Shown piece after piece: positions 6,300 through 13,921 of a DNA stretch of 64,000 nucleotides; within the stretch, counting starts at the first letter, position 1, and the number at the start of each line of letters is the position of its first letter. The notes below the pieces were generated by a model. That model did no database searches, was not told the origin of the DNA, and worked only from the letters and a program-made list of their open reading frames with translations. The position numbers and the translations under genes were made by a program. This DNA comes from Oscillibacter sp. (lineage in GTDB: Bacteria > Bacillota > Clostridia > Oscillospirales > Oscillospiraceae): NCBI GenBank assembly GCA_022791875.1, contig JAAVZX010000019.1, forward strand, positions 1 through 64,000. Direction: 5' to 3'.

Positions 6300-9038
6300 T
6301 CATGTGTTGTTCCACAAGCCCTCGAACCAGTCTCCGCCAGGCTCCGTAGTGGTGGCCGGCGGATCAACCGACTCCGCCGGAGGCGTCACCGGCTCCGGGT
6401 CCGGCTCTGGCTCCGGCGCCACAGGCGGCGTCACCGGCTGAGACGTCGGACCGCCGCCGTAGCCCTCATGCGTCTCCCCGCCCTCGTTCGGGTCCGTCAC
6501 CGCTGGCGGCGGCGTGGGTTCCTCCGGATTCACGATGGGCGTATTCGGGTCTGTGGGCTGCTCCGGATTCTCCGGATCGACGGGTCCTTCGGGGTTTTCG
6601 GGATCGACCAGCTCCCCGCCCACGTGGACCGGGCACCCGCCCGCCTCCTCCACGGCCTTTTGCAGGTTCGGAAGCAGGTATGCGTCGTCGGAGGCGTAAA
6701 TGCCGGAGCCGTAGTCCTCCCGCTCATAGTCCAGGTAGGCCCGCTGGACGACGGATTCCTCCGGACAGGTCTCCCCGGCCAGGCACTCGCCCTCCGTGCA
6801 GTAGCCCACCATCGTGTGCATCGTGCAGTCCTCCGACGGCCCCGTGCCCGCGGCGATCTCAAAGGACACCGCGCGGCTTCCCCGCGGATCGGCGCGGCAG
6901 GCGTCCGTGCAGCGCATTCCGCTGTCCGCGCAGACCGTCACCCGCTCCAGGCCCGTGGCGGGCTTGTCGAAGTCGCGGTCCGGGAGATCCTCGTGGACCA
7001 GGGTCATGACCTTTTTCCACAGGTCCACGGCGGGGTTCGTGCTCCCGTTTACGTTGTAGCTGATTTTCGCGTTGTACTTGTAGCCGACCCAGACCGCGCC
7101 CACGTAGTACGGCGTGTAGCCCACGAAGTAGCGGTCAAAGTTGTCGTTGGTTGTACCGGTCTTTCCCGCCACCGTCATGCCGCTGATGCGGCCGGGACGG
7201 CCCGTGCCGTTCTGCACAGCGTTTTTCAGCATCTGGTTCATCAGGTACGCCGTGGTGTCCTTCATGGCCACGTGGCTCTCCCCTTCATTCTCCAGCACGG
7301 TCACTTCGTTTCCGCTGCTGTCGATCCGGGTCACACGCAGGTAGGTCCGGGGGGAGTTGTAGATGCCGCCGTTGGCAAAAGCCGCGTAGGCCGCCGCCAT
7401 CTCCATGGTGTTCAGGCCGTAGGTCAGGCCCCCCAGGCCCAGGGACGACGAGTTCACGTCCTCCGGCACCAGATTCAGGTGCAGCTTTTCCGTGGCGAAC
7501 AGGTACGCCTCCTCCGCGCCGATGGTCTCCAGGGCGTGGAGGGCGATGGTGTTCATGGAGATCCGGATGCCTTCGGTGACGCTGGACCAGCCGGAGTAGG
7601 TGTTGGGAGCGTTCTTCGGCCAGGGGTTGTTGTTCAGGAGCCGCAGGGGGTAGTTGTCGAAGGTGGTGGCGGGGCTGATGAGTCCCGCGTCCATGGCGGG
7701 GGCGTAGGCCGTCAGGGGCTTCATGGAGGAGCCCACCTGCCGCTTGTCCATGGCGTAGCTCATGATCAGGTTCCCCGTCTTCTCCCCGATATCACCCACC
7801 GTGGCCACCACGTTGCCCGTGGAGGGCTCGATGATGGTGATGCCGGACCGGATGGGCTGGCCGTCCCGGCTGGTCACATCCATGTTGCTCCGATCCTCAT
7901 AGATGGACTCCGCCATGGACTGGATCTTGGGGTCCAGGGTAGTATAGATCCGGTAGCCGCCGTTGTAAAGGCGCGTCAGGGCCTCGTCGGGCTTGATGCC
8001 CAGGCTCTTTGCCAGGTCCTGGGACACGTCCCGCTTCACCTGGTCCACAAACCAGGAGTCCACCTCAATGCCGCCCGTGGCCTGCTCCACCAGCTCCTTT
8101 GCCGACGTGGAGCCGTCGGAGAACTGGAGCACCTCCGCCTTGGCGGCGGCGGCTTGGGCCTCCGTCAGGAAGGGCTGGCCCGTCCTGGGGTTGATGACCT
8201 TCGTCATCTTGTCCAGAATCCAGCCCTGGCGGCGCTTGTTGGCCTCCCGGGGCGTGGTGGTGGTGCCGTCCGTGCGCTTGATGGTGATGTTGTACATGGG
8301 ACCGTACATGGAGGGGTTGTTGGTAATGGCGATCAGGCTGGCGCACTCCGCTACGCTCAGCTCGGAGACATCTTTATTGAAGTAGAACTGCGCCGCCGTC
8401 TGGACGCCGTAGCAGCCCTTCCCCAAATAGATGTTGTTCAGATACAGCTCCAGGATCTGCCACTTGTTGTAGTTTTCCTCGAACTTCAGGGCGCGAAAAA
8501 TCTCCCGGACCTTCCGGTTGATGGTGGTTTCCTTGTTCTTGGTTATGTTCTTCAGCACCTGCTGGGTGATGGTGGAGCCGCCGGAGATGCTGCTGCCGTT
8601 GAAGAGGCTCAGCACCGCCTTGCCGGTCATTTTCCAGTCCACGCCCTTGTGCTCGAAGAAGCGCTCGTCCTCAATGGCCACCGCGGCCTGCCACAGGGCG
8701 TCGGGGATCTCGTCGAAGTCCACCAGCACCCGGTTCTCCACGCCGTGGACATTCTGGAACTCCACCCACTGGCCCGTCTCACGGTCCTGGTAGTAGATGA
8801 AGGAGCTGAGGTTCATGGTGTAGTCCTCAGCGCGGACCTCCAGGGACGGGGCCAGGGAGGTGTTCACGTACTTCATGAAAATGCCGAACATCATGGCGGC
8901 TGTGCAGATGCCGATCAGAAGCAGGGTCCACAGGGTCAGGAAGATGCCGCCCACGATCCGCAGGCCGGTGCTACGGCGGCGAGGCCTTCTCCGGCGGACG
9001 GGCTGTTCTGTAGACTGCGTTCTCTTTCCTTGCTCCAA
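6300..9038 (-). CDS. Class A penicillin-binding protein (glycosyltransferase-transpeptidase)
   Basis: Bifunctional peptidoglycan synthase anchored by one N-terminal helix (about residues 25-52) after an Arg-rich cytoplasmic leader. The GT51 domain shows EDERFFEHKGVDW (catalytic Glu), GGSTITQQ and a KEIFRALK-like motif. The transpeptidase domain has SMKP as the SxxK site (VGSSMKPLTAY), SMN as SxN, and KTGTTN. After the transpeptidase there is an unusually long tail of about 130 residues rich in Pro, Glu, Asp, Thr and Gly (repeated DPENPE). The start is a TTG at 9038 with GGAGG ten bases upstream; no ATG is better placed. Closest to the PBP1A/PonA group. The tail may act as an extracellular wall-spanning linker. 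Confidence 0.93.
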   Translation of the reverse strand: MEQGKRTQSTEQPVRRRRPRRRSTGLRIVGGIFLTLWTLLLIGICTAAMMFGIFMKYVNTSLAPSLEVRAEDYTMNLSSFIYYQDRETGQWVEFQNVHGVENRVLVDFDEIPDALWQAAVAIEDERFFEHKGVDWKMTGKAVLSLFNGSSISGGSTITQQVLKNITKNKETTINRKVREIFRALKFEENYNKWQILELYLNNIYLGKGCYGVQTAAQFYFNKDVSELSVAECASLIAITNNPSMYGPMYNITIKRTDGTTTTPREANKRRQGWILDKMTKVINPRTGQPFLTEAQAAAAKAEVLQFSDGSTSAKELVEQATGGIEVDSWFVDQVKRDVSQDLAKSLGIKPDEALTRLYNGGYRIYTTLDPKIQSMAESIYEDRSNMDVTSRDGQPIRSGITIIEPSTGNVVATVGDIGEKTGNLIMSYAMDKRQVGSSMKPLTAYAPAMDAGLISPATTFDNYPLRLLNNNPWPKNAPNTYSGWSSVTEGIRISMNTIALHALETIGAEEAYLFATEKLHLNLVPEDVNSSSLGLGGLTYGLNTMEMAAAYAAFANGGIYNSPRTYLRVTRIDSSGNEVTVLENEGESHVAMKDTTAYLMNQMLKNAVQNGTGRPGRISGMTVAGKTGTTNDNFDRYFVGYTPYYVGAVWVGYKYNAKISYNVNGSTNPAVDLWKKVMTLVHEDLPDRDFDKPATGLERVTVCADSGMRCTDACRADPRGSRAVSFEIAAGTGPSEDCTMHTMVGYCTEGECLAGETCPEESVVQRAYLDYEREDYGSGIYASDDAYLLPNLQKAVEEAGGCPVHVGGELVDPENPEGPVDPENPEQPTDPNTPIVNPEEPTPPPAVTDPNEGGETHEGYGGGPTSQPVTPPVAPEPEPDPEPVTPPAESVDPPATTTEPGGDWFEGLWNNT

Positions 9039-9121
9039 TATTTTGGCGCCTCCTTTTTTCTATGGTATGGGCCTCCGGGCCTGTCCCATAGGCCGGAAGC
9101 ATTCACAAACGTTTTTCGCCA

Positions 9122-9165
9122 ATTGTACCATTTTCTATTGTACCACTGTCTGTCAATATTGAAAA
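9122..9165 (-). promoter_or_regulatory. Promoter region of the class A PBP gene with tandem TGGTACAAT
   Basis: On the minus strand TGGTACAAT occurs twice, at 9137-9145 and 9122-9130, with a 15-bp period, just after a TTGACA (9151-9156). Each TACAAT could be a -10. The TTGACA is 23 bases from the distal one and 8 from the proximal one, so neither pairing is standard. The repeated 9-mer may be a regulator site. The rest of 9039-9280 is an AT-rich spacer. Confidence 0.4.
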
Positions 9166-9246
9166 TGTCGATTTTTCTCGAAAAAAAGTGTTCGTATCGC
9201 ATTGTTTTCGGAAATTTGGGCAGGATAGCTTTCAGCAAACAGTCCA

Positions 9247-9312
9247 ACTTTTTTACTTTTTTACTTTTTTACGATTTCCACTCTTGCATTTGTGCGGAAT
9301 TTCGTGTACAAT
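9247..9312 (+). promoter_or_regulatory. Promoter of the DUF1292 gene, preceded by a TTTTTTAC tract
   Basis: TTGCAT (9284-9289), a 17-base spacer and TACAAT (9307-9312) form a good sigma-A promoter on plus. Just upstream an 8-base unit, CTTTTTTA, is repeated three times (9247-9271). The 148-base GC-rich leader from 9313 to 9460 has no motif I recognise. Confidence 0.78.
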
Positions 9313-9460
9313 AGCGGTGAACAGTAAAGAGGCCCCAGGCCGAACCCAGGGGGTGCACCCCGCGCGCCTCCGCCCAAAGCCCTGGGCCGCAAGGATTTCC
9401 GCCCAGACGAAATCAGCGGCGGATCGGCCCGCCGCCCCGGATCGAGAGGAGGTCCCCCCA

Positions 9461-9748
9461 ATGAGCGAGGATTTCGGCCCAACTTTTTTGACGGTTACAG
9501 ATGAAGAGGGAAACGAAATTGTCCTGGAGTTCATCGACGCCCTGGAGTACAAAGGAACGATGTACCAGGCTTTCTTCCCGGCGGAAACCGAGGACGAAGA
9601 GGGCGAAATGGTGGACGCCGACAGCGGCCTGGTGATCCTGAAAGTGATTCACGAGGACGGCGAAGATCTCCTCTCCACCCTGGATTCCGACGAAGAACTG
9701 GAAGCCGTCTACGACCTCTTCATGGAGTCCCTTTACGAGGACGACTGA
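9461..9748 (+). CDS. DUF1292 domain protein (YrzB-like)
   Basis: A 95-residue, very acidic protein. The core motif VTDEEGNEIVLEFIDALEY followed by GTMYQAFFPAE is the DUF1292 signature, and the end (SDEELEAVYDLFMESLYED) also fits. The ATG at 9461 is preceded by GAGAGGAGG. The family is widespread in Firmicutes, often beside Holliday-junction resolvase or mltG genes, without a firm function. Here it stands alone under its own promoter, followed by a 6S-like RNA on the same strand. Confidence 0.9.
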   Translation: MSEDFGPTFLTVTDEEGNEIVLEFIDALEYKGTMYQAFFPAETEDEEGEMVDADSGLVILKVIHEDGEDLLSTLDSDEELEAVYDLFMESLYEDD

Positions 9749-9776
9749 TTCAAACACCCATCACAACAATTAAAAG

Positions 9777-9983
9777 AAGTACCCTGCGGGGTTCGTGATA
9801 GATCTTTTTTTAACCCACATTTCGTTATACGGGACGCCAGATCAATACGTGGTTCGCAGGCCTCCCGGCTGCCGTTCGCGGCTGGAAGTTGGAAGCGGTA
9901 AAGCGTGTCGGAGGCGACCCACCTGTGCTTAGGAAGGTGCAGGTTATAACGAGGTCTACACGGCTCACGCGGGGTGCTTTTTT
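9777..9983 (+). ncRNA. ssrS: 6S RNA (ssrS-like)
   Basis: The 5' segment AAGTACCCTGCG (9777-9788) pairs along all 12 positions, allowing G-U, with CGCGGGGTGCTT (9968-9979). That 3' arm runs straight into a T tract, forming a closing stem and terminator. CCCTGCGGGGTTCG at the 5' end resembles the conserved 5' shoulder of Firmicutes 6S RNAs, and about 200 nt is the usual length. 6S RNA binds the housekeeping RNA polymerase holoenzyme through a large central bubble. Assignment rests on size, closing stem and 5' motif; a covariance search would settle it. Confidence 0.72.
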
Positions 9984-10004
9984 GCTCTTTGTAGTTCCTG
10001 CCCT

Positions 10005-10560
10005 TACGGGGGCCTCCGGCGGCTTCCTTTTCTCGAGAGAAAAGGAAGCGAAAAGAGCTTTAACTCGACGCGAATCTGGTGGGCGTTTTGGCTTGTCACA
10101 CGGTAACGGGGGAATTGCAGGTGGGACCTTCCATGGACATGGAAGGCCCCACAGGTTTTATTTTTCTGTGAGGGTGGTCTGCCCTTCCCTATGGCTCACA
10201 ACAGGCTATCCCCAACAGCCGCTGGACCGTAGGGGCGGACCTGCGTGTCCGCCCTGCCTTCGCAACCTCCGCACCTCTGGGGATGCTGTAACCACCTGCC
10301 AGGGCGAACACATAGGTTCGCCCCTACGGGTGCGGTATTCATAGGGGACGCCGCCCTCGGCGTCCCATCCCCCGCACCCACAAGGATGCCCCCCCACCCA
10401 CCCAGGTGGTTGACATGTACGCACCTCAACGCCCCTGGCACTCACTGAAAGAACCGATCTGCCAGGGTCCAGGGAGGCGCGCGCCTCCCTGGCGGAGAAT
10501 CCAAGGAGGCAGAGCCTCCTTGGCCGCCGGAGGCCCCCCGTCCCCCGTCCCTCGTCCCCC
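10005..10560 (+). repeat. Large mosaic intergenic repeat
   Basis: A composite in fixed order. It has the CTTTTCTCGAGAGAAAAG palindrome (10027-10044) with its GAGCTTTAACTCGACG tail, then ACGGTAACGGGGG, then an inverted repeat of the ACCTTCCATG type (10128-10150). GTAGGGGCGGAC and GGGCGAAC hairpin modules follow, then TAGGGGACGCCGCCCTCGG, then GTTGACATGTACGCACC, and finally a double-hairpin element in GATCTGCC-first orientation (10455-10540). The same order recurs at 35475-35950. No transposase frame or target duplication is visible. The hairpin end lies just upstream of the promoter of the PrsA-like gene. Confidence 0.8.
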
Positions 10561-10597
10561 GTTTGGCAGGCAGGAGGAAAAAAGTGAAAAATTTCTC

Positions 10598-10626
10598 TTG
10601 CACTATGGGGCGCTTTCCGGTATAAT
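10598..10626 (+). promoter_or_regulatory. Promoter of the PrsA-like gene
   Basis: TTGCAC (10598-10603), a 17-base spacer and a perfect TATAAT (10621-10626) lie about 70 bases before the start codon at 10697. Confidence 0.85.
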
Positions 10627-10696
10627 AGGAAAATGCGTAAAATGCAGGATACTGCATCTGATTACTATGATTACTCTGAGAGGACTGAAAGACAAC

Positions 10697-12259
10697 ATGA
10701 GCGCATCAAGAGAAAAACAGAACCGGCAGGCCAATGGGGCCGATCCCAAAACCGCACGTGAGGCACAGCAGCGGAAGGAAGAAAAACGCAGCAACTTTTT
10801 GTACGGCTTAATCGCCGTGGTCTTCCTGGCGGTCGTCATTATCTCCGTCGTGTGGCGGACCAATGTGATTCCCAGAATGGCTACCGCCGCTTCCATCGAC
10901 GGCGAAAACTACAACGCCGCCGAAGTCTCCTACTACTACCAGAGCGCCTACCGCAACTTCGTCAGCAACTACTCCTACTTCGTCAGCTACCTGGGCCTCG
11001 ACACCAGCATTTCCCTGAAAAACCAGGAGATGAACGAAACCGCTGTCTCCATGCTGGAAATCGAGGACCCCAAGGAGGGCATGACCTGGTACGACTACTT
11101 CATGGACCAGGCCCTTGAGAACATGGCCGTCATTCAGACCGGACTCAAGGCCGCGGCGGCTGAGAATTTCAGCTACCCCACCAGCGTCCAGGCCCAGTAC
11201 GACGAGACGATGGAGTCCCTGCGTACCGCGGCGGCCAGCAGCGGCGCGTCCGTCTCCCAATACCTCTCCGCCAATTTCGGCGGCGGGATCACGGAGAAGG
11301 TCTACAGCGAGCAGCTTATGCGGATGCTCCAGTACAGCGCCTACGCCACCGCCTACACCGAGGGCCTCTCCTACTCCGACAGCGAGCTCACCGAGGCTTA
11401 CAACGCGAACCGCAACACCTATGACCACGTGGCCTATGAGGTCGTGACCCTCTCCGGTGCGGCGGAGAGCACCACCGACGACGACGGCAACCCCGTCGAT
11501 CCCACCGAAGAGGAAAGCGCCGCCGCCATGGAAGCCGCCCGCAATACCATGAACGCGCTGCTTGACGATTTCAAGGACGGCGGAAACCTGGAAACCCTGG
11601 CCGAGGCCAGCGAGGCTACCTACAGCGAGAACGAGAACGGCAACTATTCCGCCGGGAGCGTCCTCAGCGAGTGGCTCTACGACAGCGCCCGCAAGGACGG
11701 CGACGCCGCTGTCCTGGAGGACGGGACCGTTCTGTACGTGGCCGTGTTCCACAACCGCTTCCGGGACGAGTACGCCACCGTCAACGTCCGCCACATCCTG
11801 CTGAACAAGGCCGCGGCTACCCTTGGCGCCGAGGACGAGGGCTACGACGCCGAGCAGGAGCAGCTTACCGCCGACGCCCACGCCAAAGCCGAGGAAGTCC
11901 TGGCCCAGTGGCAGTCCGGCGATGCCACCGAGGACTCCTTCGCCGCCCTGGCCTTCACCGAGTCCGGCGACGGCGGCTCCCGCTTCAACGGGGGCCTCTA
12001 TACCCGGGTCTACAAGGGCCAGATGTTGGAAACCTTCAACGACTGGTGTTTCGACGCCTCCCGCAAGCCCGGCGACACCGGCTTGGTTGACACCACCTAC
12101 GGCACCCACGTGATGTACTACGTGGGCACGGACCTGCCCCGCTGGCAGGCTCAGGTCACCGAGGCCAAGGCCAACGAGGACTATATCGCCTGGGAAGAGG
12201 GCCGTATCGAGGGCATCACTCCCGAGCTTCACAATTTCGGCATGGGCTTTGTCGACTGA
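10697..12259 (+). CDS. Membrane-anchored PpiC-type peptidyl-prolyl isomerase, PrsA/SurA-like
   Basis: A 520-residue extracytoplasmic foldase. A charged N-terminus is followed by one transmembrane helix (about residues 36-56) and no lipobox, so it is anchored by an uncleaved signal. A SurA/PrsA-type N-terminal helical region follows. The parvulin domain lies near residues 355-490, with TVNVRHILLNK as the first strand, then FAALAFTESGDGGSRFNGG and a C-terminal GTHVMYYVG. A second PpiC-like region may precede it. The chosen ATG at 10697 has GAGAGGA 14 bases upstream; an ATG at 10667 is in frame but has no ribosome-binding site. It stands alone between its promoter and a strong terminator. Likely helps fold secreted or wall proteins. 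Confidence 0.88.
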   Translation: MSASREKQNRQANGADPKTAREAQQRKEEKRSNFLYGLIAVVFLAVVIISVVWRTNVIPRMATAASIDGENYNAAEVSYYYQSAYRNFVSNYSYFVSYLGLDTSISLKNQEMNETAVSMLEIEDPKEGMTWYDYFMDQALENMAVIQTGLKAAAAENFSYPTSVQAQYDETMESLRTAAASSGASVSQYLSANFGGGITEKVYSEQLMRMLQYSAYATAYTEGLSYSDSELTEAYNANRNTYDHVAYEVVTLSGAAESTTDDDGNPVDPTEEESAAAMEAARNTMNALLDDFKDGGNLETLAEASEATYSENENGNYSAGSVLSEWLYDSARKDGDAAVLEDGTVLYVAVFHNRFRDEYATVNVRHILLNKAAATLGAEDEGYDAEQEQLTADAHAKAEEVLAQWQSGDATEDSFAALAFTESGDGGSRFNGGLYTRVYKGQMLETFNDWCFDASRKPGDTGLVDTTYGTHVMYYVGTDLPRWQAQVTEAKANEDYIAWEEGRIEGITPELHNFGMGFVD

Positions 12260-12274
12260 TTCACCGCACTTTAC

Positions 12275-12305
12275 GGGGCTGGCCGGAGGGCCAGCCCCTT
12301 CCCTT
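12275..12305 (+). terminator. Terminator after the PrsA-like gene
   Basis: GGGGCTGGCC and GGCCAGCCCC (12275-12298) form a perfect 10-bp stem with a GGAG loop, followed by TTCCCTTTT. It lies 15 bases after the stop codon. Confidence 0.88.
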
Positions 12306-12335
12306 TTCATTCTACATAGAAAGAAGGCGGCCATT

Positions 12336-13025
12336 ATGCTGACTGGTACGCTTGTCAATACCGCCACCGTCATGATCGGCTCTGTCATCGGGCTGTTTCT
12401 GGGGAACCTCCTGCCGGAGCGTTTGCGGGATACGGTCATGAAGGGCCTGGGGCTGTGTACCCTGTTCATTGGAGTCACCGGGATGCTGGACGGCGGGAAC
12501 GCGCTCATTACGATTATCTCCGTCGCCGTAGGAGCGGTGATCGGGGAGCTGTGCGACCTGGACGGGCGGCTGAACCGCTTTGCCGATGGCCTGGAGGCGC
12601 GGTTCAAACGGGACGGCAAGGGGCCGTCCATTGCGGAGGGCTTCGTGACGGCGTCGCTGGTGTTCTGCGTGGGGGCTATGACCATTGTGGGGGCCCTGAA
12701 CGACGGCCTGACGGGGAACCATGAAATGCTGTTCACCAAGGCAACGCTGGACTTTGTGTCCTCAATGATTTTCGCGTCGTCGCTGGGGATTGGGGTGCTC
12801 TTCGCGGCTGTGTCCGTGCTGGTGCTGGAGGGCGGGATCGCGTGCCTGGCCAGCCTGGTCGCCCCGGTCCTCCAGCAGAACGCCAGCACGATCCCGGAAA
12901 TGACCGTGGTGGGCTCGGTGCTGATCATGGGCCTGGGCCTGAACATTCTGGGCATCACAAAGCTAAAGGTTATGAACTACCTGCCCGCAATTTTCCTCCC
13001 CATCCTCCTGTGTTTATTCATGTAG
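12336..13025 (+). CDS. DUF554 membrane protein (YdfK-like)
   Basis: A 229-residue membrane protein with about six to seven helices. The start (MLTGTLVNTATVMIGSVIGL), the repeated glycine-rich helices and DGLTGNHEMLFTKATLDFVSSMI are typical of DUF554. Family members are annotated as possible transporters, without proof. The ATG at 12336 is preceded by AGAAGGCGG. It ends with TAG. It probably depends on readthrough of the upstream terminator or on a promoter I cannot see. Confidence 0.88.
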   Translation: MLTGTLVNTATVMIGSVIGLFLGNLLPERLRDTVMKGLGLCTLFIGVTGMLDGGNALITIISVAVGAVIGELCDLDGRLNRFADGLEARFKRDGKGPSIAEGFVTASLVFCVGAMTIVGALNDGLTGNHEMLFTKATLDFVSSMIFASSLGIGVLFAAVSVLVLEGGIACLASLVAPVLQQNASTIPEMTVVGSVLIMGLGLNILGITKLKVMNYLPAIFLPILLCLFM

Positions 13026-13039
13026 CGGCACGGAAAAGT

Positions 13040-13098
13040 TGGCAGGGTCCAGGGGGAAACATTTCCCCCTGGCGGGGTCCAGGGGCAGAGCCCCTGGA
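13040..13098 (-). repeat. Double-hairpin repeat after the DUF554 gene
   Basis: Two hairpins, CCAGGGGGAAACATTTCCCCCTGG and CCAGGGGCAGAGCCCCTGG, are separated by CGGGGT. The orientation is GGCAGGGTCC-first on plus, and A-rich sequence follows. The flanking CCTCCGGCGG module is missing in this copy. Confidence 0.78.
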
Positions 13099-13103
13099 AA
13101 AAA

Positions 13104-13135
13104 ACTGACGGGAGCCTAGCTCCCGTCAGTTTTTA
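13104..13135. terminator. Bidirectional terminator between convergent genes
   Basis: ACTGACGGGAG and CTCCCGTCAGT form a perfect 11-bp stem with a CCTAG loop. It is flanked by an A run on the left and a T run on the right, so it works for the DUF554 gene on plus and for the minus-strand operon ending at 13133. Confidence 0.9.
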
Positions 13136-13921
13136 AGCCCCCAGCAGCACCCTCCCATCCGGCAGAGCAAAATCACTTTCAGAAGGCTCTTCGATCAGCT
13201 CAAGGGACGGCGCCCCCATCCGATAAACCGTATTCCCATTCAGCAGCTTTTCCGCCGCAACCAGGAGCCCCGTGTCCACGTTGACCCAGTAGCGAAGAAC
13301 GTACCCACGGTCCTCAGCCGTCTCCACATAGATGCAGTTCAGCCCTGAGAGCGTGCGGTAGTCCGCGGTCACGATGTGCTCGGTGGGAAGCTCCAGGATG
13401 TCCTCGTAGGTGGGGATGGACTGCTCCGCGTCGGCGGAGATGCCTCCGGCGGGCCCTTCGTAGACGGCGCTGTCCCCGTCGTACCAGATATAGGTGCGGT
13501 CCTCTCCGGTGATGGTGTGGCGGACGTGCCCGCTTCCGATGGTGCGGTCCGTGCGGGTCCAGGGGCCTGCGGTGGTCACGGCGGTTTCATAGATGCCGCT
13601 GCCTCCGGTCCAGAGCTGCTCCACCTTCACCGTGCGGCGGTACGCCTCCGGGCGGGCCAGACTGCCAATGGCGGCCTGAACGGTTCCCGGCGTGACCTCG
13701 ATGACCGTGGGGCCTCTGACGGCGGAGGGATTGTCCTCCGGGGCCTGGCCCTGGGACTCGTCGGGGGGCGGCAGGGTGATGTGGGAGCTGCGGCGGAGGC
13801 TTCCGCTCATCATCAGTCCCACCACCAGCACCACCAGAACCACGAAGCCCCAGGTCACCCAGTCCAGCTTCCAGCGGGCCGCGGGCTCCTTCGGCGGCTG
13901 GGCGGATTTTTCAAGTCTCAT
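13133..13921 (-). CDS. Membrane-anchored extracellular protein of unknown function
   Basis: A 262-residue protein. A basic N-terminus is followed by one helix (about residues 22-42), a Ser/Pro/Gln linker, and then a beta-rich domain. The domain has alternating strands such as AYRRTVKVEQLW, RTYIWYDGDSAVYEG, GLNCIYVETAED and LRYWVNVDTGLLVAAEKL. The strand pattern and the length of the domain recall LolA/RseB-type folds, but no signature proves this. The ATG at 13921 overlaps the end of mnaA by 11 bases, so it is translationally coupled to the teichoic-acid-type sugar genes. A link to wall glycopolymer or envelope sensing is possible but is inference. Confidence 0.72.
   Translation of the reverse strand: MRLEKSAQPPKEPAARWKLDWVTWGFVVLVVLVVGLMMSGSLRRSSHITLPPPDESQGQAPEDNPSAVRGPTVIEVTPGTVQAAIGSLARPEAYRRTVKVEQLWTGGSGIYETAVTTAGPWTRTDRTIGSGHVRHTITGEDRTYIWYDGDSAVYEGPAGGISADAEQSIPTYEDILELPTEHIVTADYRTLSGLNCIYVETAEDRGYVLRYWVNVDTGLLVAAEKLLNGNTVYRMGAPSLELIEEPSESDFALPDGRVLLGA

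Noticed and set aside
6204-9314. A plus-strand open frame of about 1000 codons opposite the class A PBP gene
   Set aside because: It is antisense to a gene with clear catalytic motifs, has His/Val/Arg-rich low-complexity translation, and no ribosome-binding site. High GC makes such shadow frames common; similar ones lie opposite the PrsA-like gene, trpS-tagO, ftsI and ftsK.
10005-10560. CRISPR array
   Set aside because: Repeats are dispersed and modular, not evenly spaced with unique spacers, and no cas genes are present.
10005-10560. Insertion sequence
   Set aside because: No transposase frame, no clear terminal inverted repeats bounding the whole element, and no target duplication could be seen.
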